Source of the DNA: Smittium mucronatum
Lineage: Eukaryota; Kickxellomycota; Harpellomycetes; Harpellales; Legeriomycetaceae
Direction: 5' to 3'
NCBI GenBank assembly: GCA_001953115.1
Contig: LSSL01007579.1
Location: 1-22,017 of the forward strand
DNA length: 22,017 nucleotides
The notes under the pieces were generated by a model that saw nothing but the letters and a program-made list of their open reading frames with translations, ran no database searches and was not told where the DNA came from. This document shows, piece after piece, positions 21,101 to 22,017 of this stretch (position 1 is its first letter; every line of letters starts with the position of its first letter). The translations under genes were made by a program, and so were the position numbers.

Positions 21101-22017
21101 ATCTTCTCAATGCAACAAGTCTCTCTAGCCAGGAATACGCCATTTATGTCTAAGGAAAAGGTCCCAATATTAAATACTGAAGTAACCTTTCTACGAAATT
21201 TCATGCGCATGGGATTTCTTATTGATGTTGAATTCTATATATCAACCCCCAATGATGATATTTAAGACACGTATCCCAATTGCGCTCTATTCTTTTGGCT
21301 ATACAGTATCGCCAAAAAATCAAACTAGCACAAAGGCGGGGATGATTTTTTCATACGCATTACAATTGATGCGATTTCTAATAATTTTATTTGTTTGTAT
21401 TTAATTTGACTAATTCCCCTTTAATTTGGCCGACTATTAATGCAATAGTGACTTTTATTGAACCCACAATTCTGTTTCCATTTATACTAATGAAAATATA
21501 TGGCCCCATTGCCACCACCAAGCCAATAAGCACAGAATATTGCCCGGTATCTATTATTTTCCCATATATTACCAATAGAAACCCTTTTTCTACACTTCTA
21601 TTTATAGAGATCAAATAATTTTATATATTGTTTTTTGTCTGCATTTCCAAGTTAAGATGGAAATACACTAATGGAAAGTGGCCACCAGTAAAATCTCAGT
21701 AAATACGATAATTTTTATTTTTTTGTAATACGGAATTTTATAGCATGTTCGATAGAATGGTGTCTACCCAAAAAGATTCAAATTTGGTTGCTTGAATTGC
21801 TCGGCTTTTTAGTACTGAATATTGGTGTGATAACCGCCAAAAAGAGTGCTTGCTGTTGTTGAGTAGTTTGTCCCGTGAACTATAACTAACTAAATACCAA
21901 ATTTCTAGATATGTTATAAGTGATCAATATTTATTAGTATAAATGTGTAATGAGAGACCAATATTCATAAATTCTGTCTTGCAAGACTTTATAAACTAAT
22001 GCTCTAGAATAGGCATA

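Larger units (their letters stand above)
18692..22017. other. Long stretch with no convincing gene
   Basis: About 3.3 kb, less AT-extreme than the left block. Open frames of 60-95 codons occur on both strands (for example minus 18868-19089, minus 20264-20551, and both strands near 21390-21615) but none has a recognisable motif, a family match or a splice pattern I could follow. The first few hundred bases should include the MsrA promoter. A decayed transposon or a many-exon gene cannot be excluded. Confidence 0.5.

Noticed and set aside
21387..21618. Mutually overlapping frames on both strands, hydrophobic
   Set aside because: Both are about 75 codons, neither resembles a known family, and opposite-strand openness here follows from base composition.

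Overview
The window is nuclear DNA from an AT-rich eukaryote, most likely a fungus. Its genes are broken by short spliceosomal introns. It carries an AIM19-type mitochondrial gene (a family I know mainly from fungi) and secreted proteins of fungal type: a CAP/PR-1-like protein and a protein with CBM19-like cysteine modules and Ser/Thr/Pro-rich repeats. The strong AT bias together with an intact FANCL, a gene missing from common yeasts, suggests an early-diverging lineage. Kickxellomycotina/Harpellales, such as a Smittium-like insect gut fungus, is my best guess. That placement is inference only.

Layout: positions 1-6474 are very AT-rich and I find no gene there, only small repeats. Positions 6475-8496 (minus) hold a nine-exon FANCL gene, rebuilt exon by exon to 381 residues. 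Positions 9462-11930 (minus) hold a five-exon gene for the B subunit of DNA polymerase alpha (POLA2/Pol12, 687 residues). A gap of about 217 bp separates it from the divergent three-exon AIM19 homologue at 12148-12838 (plus, 161 residues). Positions 12839-13703 may hide a small membrane-protein exon but are otherwise unassigned. Positions 13704-14405 (plus) encode a secreted CAP protein. Positions 15354-17758 (plus) encode a 770-residue secreted protein with two six-cysteine CBM19-like modules, a degenerate repeat of ISVLPTS and a Thr/Ser-rich remainder, with one intron. Positions 18098-18691 (minus) encode peptide methionine sulfoxide reductase A. Positions 18692-22017 show no convincing gene but hold a 40-bp tandem repeat, a perfect hairpin and a 13-C tract.

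Two genes act in DNA metabolism (FANCL in crosslink repair, POLA2 in replication priming), two probably in mitochondria or redox repair (AIM19, MsrA), and two at the cell surface or outside the cell. Nothing indicates an operon, phage, plasmid or CRISPR system. I did not find a wholly new system. The most noteworthy items are the intact fungal FANCL with a candidate 30-nt intron, the repeat-rich secreted CBM19-like protein with a tandem splice acceptor, and the in-frame alternative acceptors in POLA2.
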